Under the pieces are notes generated by a model. The model searched no databases, was not told where the DNA came from, and saw nothing but the letters and a program-made list of their open reading frames with translations. The translations under genes and the position numbers were made by a program. Below are positions 60,459-64,000 of a DNA stretch of 64,000 nucleotides, piece after piece (the stretch's first letter is position 1; each line of letters starts with the position of its first letter). The stretch is from the NCBI RefSeq assembly GCF_900102815.1, contig NZ_FNGF01000009.1:62001-126000 (forward strand), given 5' to 3'. Source of the DNA: Glycomyces sambucus (GTDB lineage Bacteria; Actinomycetota; Actinomycetes; Mycobacteriales; Micromonosporaceae).

Positions 60459-61100
60459 CTACCCGGCGCCGATGCCGCCCGGCGGCACGGCCCCGGTTCG
60501 CTCGTGCCATTCGCGGGCGGTGTTCAGGTACGGGAACGGCTCGTCCGGGACCGGCACCCCGAGCGCCGCGCACAGCGGCTCCCAGCCCGCGCCGGTCGTG
60601 AACTCGACCAGGCGCCCGGCGGGCACCACCGCGCGGACCTGCTCGTGGTACGCCCCGTACGCGGCCTCGACCGCGTCCCGGTCGTCCCGGTCCGCCCCGG
60701 GGAACGTCTTCTCCCAGATCGCGGCGATCATCGCCGTCCACTCCGCGGTCGCGGTGTCGTCGGTGTCCATGCCGGTGAAGATCGTGTCGTTGCACGAGCG
60801 CCACCAGGTGTCGAAGGCGTCGCGCCGGGAGAGGACCACGACCGCATCGGGGTACGCCTCGGCCAGTTCGGCGTAGAACGCCGACGCGGGCCAGTCCACG
60901 GCCGCCGCGTAGCCGTCCAGCAGCGCCTCCCAGTCCGTCGCCGCGCCCCGCGCTGCCGCGAGGAACCCGGCGGGATGGGTGTCGAGGTGCCCGAAGACCT
61001 CCGACATGTGGTGGCAGGGGGCGCCCAGGAGGGTCTCGAGGGCGTGCTTGAGGGTCATGGTCCCGGTGCGCGGCAGGCCCGCGCCGATCACTCGCAGCAT
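60459..61100 (-). CDS. Sulfotransferase-like P-loop protein
   Basis: A 213-residue protein of the Sulfotransfer_4 type. The N-terminal LRVIGAGLPRTGTMTLKHAL holds the PAPS 5'-phosphosulfate loop (RTGT), and VVVLSRRDAFDTWWRS the 3'-phosphate-binding Arg-Ser motif. It may transfer sulfate from PAPS to a small molecule, but related proteins without activity exist. ATG 61100 is seven bases after TAGTTT on the minus strand, and GGAG also lies upstream. It converges on the MetE-like gene with only three bases between. Confidence 0.8.
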   Translation of the reverse strand: MLRVIGAGLPRTGTMTLKHALETLLGAPCHHMSEVFGHLDTHPAGFLAAARGAATDWEALLDGYAAAVDWPASAFYAELAEAYPDAVVVLSRRDAFDTWWRSCNDTIFTGMDTDDTATAEWTAMIAAIWEKTFPGADRDDRDAVEAAYGAYHEQVRAVVPAGRLVEFTTGAGWEPLCAALGVPVPDEPFPYLNTAREWHERTGAVPPGGIGAG

Positions 61101-61107
61101 GGCTCCG

Positions 61108-61113
61108 AAACTA
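61108..61113 (-). promoter_or_regulatory. -10 (TAGTTT) of sulfotransferase-like gene
   Basis: On the minus strand TAGTTT is followed by CGGAGCC and ATG 61100. TTGCAT lies 18 bases further upstream as -35. Confidence 0.45.
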
Positions 61114-61160
61114 AACGGACATGTGACGCGCATGCAAACGAGCCGCGCGAAACGTCCACA

Positions 61161-61196
61161 CGAGAGGCCCGGCGGGTGCACCCGCCGGGCCTCTCG
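61161..61196. terminator. 36-bp perfect palindrome after DUF4153/4173 gene
   Basis: The 18-base arms are fully complementary with no spacer. It begins 7 bases beyond the stop of the minus-strand gene at 61203, and so should terminate it. Confidence 0.75.
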
Positions 61197-61202
61197 CGTG
61201 GA

Positions 61203-63470
61203 TCAGGACGCCTCGTACAGCGCGTACGTCTGGTTCGCCAGGTCCGCGGCGACCGCCTCGGCGGTCGCGTCGACGGCCGACTCGTTCAGCCGCACCTGGA
61301 TCAGCAGCGGACCCTCCGCGACCACGTAGCTGTAGGTCCGCGGCGAGTCCCACCACGTGGTGAAGCCGGGGGCGCTCCCGTCGAGCTCGGCGAGGTTCTC
61401 GGCGCCCGCGCCGGTCGAGGACCCGGCGCGCCACTCGTCGACCCCCGCCAGCGCGCGTTCAGGTGTCAGCAGGTCCTGCACGTCGATCAGCAGGTACGTG
61501 CTGCCCGGCCCGTAGAAGCCGCACTGGAGGTACCAGCCCTCCTCGTCGTCGGAGGGCGCGTTCGCGAACTGGGCCGCGTCGTCGTTCTCCAGTCCCCGGT
61601 CGCCGGTCGCGGAGGTCCCGAACAGCTCCGCGGTCGCGGCGAGGTCGTAGGAGTCGCACGTGGCGGCGGTGAACATCGACGGCTCCGCGGCCGCGCCCTC
61701 GTCGGTGTAGTCCGGGGCGTCGTACGCGGGGTAGTCGGTGAAGCACAGCGGATCGGACGGCTCGTCCACGTCCTCGACCAGGCCCAGCGCCCGCTGGTGG
61801 CCCCAGTTCCAGGCCATGAGGGGGCGCTCGTCGTCGGGGTCGCCGACCCGGGGGTCCCGCTCCGCGCGCAGCACGCACTCGCGGTCCTCCTCGGGCAGGT
61901 CCATGAGCGCCGGCGCGGCGTCGGCCGACAGGTCGCTCAGGTACGCCAGGTCCACGTCCAGTTCGTCGTCGTGCTCGATGTTGTAGCGGGCGATCATCGC
62001 GTCCGGGTTCGCCGCGGCCAGGCCCAGCAGCGTCAGCGCGCCCGAGGCCAGGACCGCGCGCGGCAGCCACGTCGCCCGCAGCCGCCAGCAGCCCACCAGG
62101 ACCAGCGCGAACAGGACCGCGAGCCAGAACTCCACGGTGAAGATCCACACCCGCAGCCGCGTCAGGCCGAACGTCTGGGTGTACGTGTACATCCGGAACG
62201 TCGCCGAGGCCACCACCGTCATCGACATGAGCGCGAGCAGCCCGAGCAGGACCCGGACCGTCCACCGGTCGCCCCTGCTCCGCTTCGGCGCCAGCCACGC
62301 CGCGGCCGCGATGACCGCCAGCGCCAGCACCGCGACCGCGCTGAGCTGCCAGAAGCCGTGCCGCGCGTACTCGGCGAACGTCAGCCCGGCGGTCTCCATG
62401 ACGTAGTCCTCGCCGCCGAAGTACACCCGCAGCTGCACGCCGATGAACAGCGCGAACAGCAGGTTCAGCGCCCCCAGCGGCAGCGCCAGCTCGAAGCGCG
62501 ACACCGTGCGGTGCCCCCGCTCCTCGGCCGCGTCCCACACCGGGCGCGCCACCGCCGCGTAGATCCACGTGACGACCACCGGCAGCAGCACCGCGGCCAG
62601 GATCAGGCGCAGGACCACCTCGGCCGGGTTCAGGTCCGGCAGCAGCCGCCCCACGAGGTCGGCGAACGTCGAGTCGGCCGCCGCGAACAGGCCGCCGAAG
62701 ACCAGGAGCAGGCAGACCGTGACCCCGGCCGTCCACAGCATCCGCATCGTGCCGGGACCGCGCTCGCCCTTCGACGGGCGCCCGCGCTTGGCCCACTTGA
62801 CGGACTCGGCGATCCCTTCGAGCCAGCCCAGGCACACCGCGATGAGCGTGCCGCCGAGCTTCCGCTGCGGCGCCAGCGCCAGCGGCGTCAGCGCGAACGC
62901 GGCGACCGCGCACAGCGCGACCACCCATCCGGCGTCGCGCACCGCGGCCACCGACCACAGGGCCGCGACCAGGACCGCGCCGGGCAGCCGGGGGAGCAGG
63001 TCCTCGCCCGAGGCCGCCAGCGGCACCGCGACCAGCGCGATGCCGGTGAGCGCCAAGCCGATCCCGACGCCGCCGCCGGGGAACGCCGACCACGCGGCGA
63101 ACAGCGCCACCGCGAACGCGGCGATCACCGCGAGCTGCGGGGCGCTGCGGTCCGGCCGGTGCCAGCGGGGGTTGGGGAGGATCACGACGGGCTGCTGCGC
63201 GGCCATCTGCCGGTAGTACTGCACCTGCTGCTGGTACTGCGCGGGGGTGAGGGGCTGCTGCGGGGGGACCGGCCGCTGGACGGGCGGGAGCTGCCGGGGC
63301 GGTGCGCCCCGCTCCGCGGGAGGGTCCGCGGCGGGGGCGTCGGCGGGCCGCTCCGCGCCCCACTGCGCTGCCTGCTCCTCGCGGTGAGCCTCGGCCGGCG
63401 CCTCACCCGGGCCCGCGGGCTCCGGTGCGTCCGCCGAGCCCGGCGCGGGGGCGGCTTCGGGTTCGCTCAT
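61203..63470 (-). CDS. DUF4153/DUF4173 multi-helix membrane protein
   Basis: A 755-residue membrane protein. A Pro/Ala/Gln-rich cytoplasmic N-terminus (about 1-105) precedes about 13 helices up to residue 520. The DUF4173 signature region QLRVYFGGEDYVMETAGLTFAEYARHGFWQL lies near 380. An acidic soluble C-terminal domain (about 530-755) with several Cys probably sits outside the cell. Function is unknown. ATG 63470 has AAGGGG eight bases upstream and a clear promoter. It is divergent from a VIT1-like gene. Confidence 0.82.
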   Translation of the reverse strand: MSEPEAAPAPGSADAPEPAGPGEAPAEAHREEQAAQWGAERPADAPAADPPAERGAPPRQLPPVQRPVPPQQPLTPAQYQQQVQYYRQMAAQQPVVILPNPRWHRPDRSAPQLAVIAAFAVALFAAWSAFPGGGVGIGLALTGIALVAVPLAASGEDLLPRLPGAVLVAALWSVAAVRDAGWVVALCAVAAFALTPLALAPQRKLGGTLIAVCLGWLEGIAESVKWAKRGRPSKGERGPGTMRMLWTAGVTVCLLLVFGGLFAAADSTFADLVGRLLPDLNPAEVVLRLILAAVLLPVVVTWIYAAVARPVWDAAEERGHRTVSRFELALPLGALNLLFALFIGVQLRVYFGGEDYVMETAGLTFAEYARHGFWQLSAVAVLALAVIAAAAWLAPKRSRGDRWTVRVLLGLLALMSMTVVASATFRMYTYTQTFGLTRLRVWIFTVEFWLAVLFALVLVGCWRLRATWLPRAVLASGALTLLGLAAANPDAMIARYNIEHDDELDVDLAYLSDLSADAAPALMDLPEEDRECVLRAERDPRVGDPDDERPLMAWNWGHQRALGLVEDVDEPSDPLCFTDYPAYDAPDYTDEGAAAEPSMFTAATCDSYDLAATAELFGTSATGDRGLENDDAAQFANAPSDDEEGWYLQCGFYGPGSTYLLIDVQDLLTPERALAGVDEWRAGSSTGAGAENLAELDGSAPGFTTWWDSPRTYSYVVAEGPLLIQVRLNESAVDATAEAVAADLANQTYALYEAS

Positions 63471-63564
63471 GTTCGAGCCCCTTCTCATCGGAGGGGATCC
63501 GACCATATCGCGGCCGGTCCACTCAGGGAAGATCCCCAGTAGACGCCCGGAGACGGGCGTCAGG

Positions 63565-63593
63565 AGATAACACTCCACACAGGGGCGAATCAA
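63565..63593 (-). promoter_or_regulatory. Promoter of DUF4153/4173 gene
   Basis: On the minus strand TTGATT (complement of 63588-63593) and TTATCT (complement of 63565-63570) are exactly 17 bases apart, about 95 bases before ATG 63470. Confidence 0.55.
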
Positions 63594-63644
63594 TGCACCC
63601 CGTGAGAAGACCCACTCGGTGCAACCTTGTGGTTCACTGAGGGC

Positions 63645-64000
63645 GTGGATGCACACGGCGGCGACGACATCGGCTCGATCGGCAACCGGCTCAACTGGCT
63701 CCGCGCCGGAGTGCTCGGCGCGAACGACGGCATCGTGTCGGTCGCCGGCATCGTCATCGGCGTCGCGGGCGCGACCGCCGACCGGTCCACGATCCTCATC
63801 TCCGGGGTCGCCGGCCTCGTCGCCGGGGCCTTCTCCATGGCCGGCGGCGAGTACACCTCCGTCTCCACCCAGCGCGACACCGAGTCCACCCTCGTCGAGG
63901 CCGAGCGCCGCGAACTGCGCGACGACCCCGGCGCCGCCGAGGACGAGCTGGCCGAGAGCCTGGAGCGCCGCGGCCTGTCCGCCGCCACCGCCCGCAGCGC
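63645..64000 (+). CDS. VIT1/CCC1-family transporter (3' truncated by window)
   Basis: The first 118 codons of a VIT family membrane protein, open to the window end. NRLNWLRAGVLGANDGIVSVAGIVIGVAGA covers the first helix with the conserved Asp-Gly, and the next helix is followed by AGAFSMAGGEYTSVSTQRDTE, a hallmark with Glu residues leading into the cytoplasmic metal-binding region. These proteins move iron or manganese. GTG 63645 is used; TTCACT six bases upstream would make it another leaderless gene. Confidence 0.88.
   Translation, partial: MDAHGGDDIGSIGNRLNWLRAGVLGANDGIVSVAGIVIGVAGATADRSTILISGVAGLVAGAFSMAGGEYTSVSTQRDTESTLVEAERRELRDDPGAAEDELAESLERRGLSAATARS

Overview
The window is about 64 kb of very GC-rich DNA (third codon positions almost all G or C) with dense, short-spaced genes on both strands. 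The chromosomal order tig, clpP1, clpP2, clpX, an IdeR/DtxR-type iron box, ROK, LacI and Lrp regulators, and many promoters whose -10 box lies about 7 bases before the start codon (leaderless mRNAs) all point to a high-GC Actinomycetota chromosome. Secreted glucuronoyl esterase-CBM2 and ricin-lectin pectate lyase genes, plus an intracellular glycosidase operon, suggest a plant-biomass-degrading soil or plant-associated actinomycete. A Glycomyces- or Micromonospora-like organism is possible, but I cannot fix the genus. No prophage, transposase, integrase or CRISPR array was seen.

Left part (1-25 kb): a 5'-truncated exonuclease-TerB-BRCT protein and a large LRR-Roc-COR GTPase with relaxed codon use; a DinB-like protein; an NmrA-like oxidoreductase divergent from a MarR regulator with a clear operator between them; a LacI regulator; two tandem secreted SGNH hydrolases; a YchJ-like SEC-C protein; TetR; a HEAT/DUF4132 protein; Lrp divergent from an APC permease; an SDR; a NADAR-domain fusion divergent from a nuclease-like protein; TerC; an MFS-HAD pair divergent from a ROK regulator; a small membrane protein and a second MFS exporter.

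Middle (25-46 kb): a secreted CE15-CBM2 esterase with a promoter and LacI-like operator; fumarase; an SDR; an iron-siderophore uptake operon of five translationally coupled genes (binding protein, siderophore-interacting reductase, two permeases, ATPase) under an iron box; pectate lyase; an AraC regulator divergent from a three-gene operon (DUF5107-TPR, GH35 beta-galactosidase, cellulase-like hydrolase). The AraC gene and operon share interleaved promoters. A tRNA-Gly gene and two small enzymes follow.

Right part (46-64 kb): the protein quality-control cluster tig, CPBP protease, clpP1P2 and clpX; etfBA; bioY; an XRE regulator; cysteine desulfurase, mnmA and a MetE-like protein in one run; a sulfotransferase-like protein; a DUF4153/4173 membrane protein; and the start of a VIT1/CCC1 transporter cut by the window end.

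Most notable unexplained signals: a roughly 34-bp intergenic repeat found three times; one 16-bp near-palindrome placed identically over the -35 region of both etfB and bioY; the NADAR fusion beside a nuclease-like gene; interleaved leaderless AraC/glycosidase promoters; and an expanding Asp-Arg/Asp-Leu minisatellite inside the beta-galactosidase gene.
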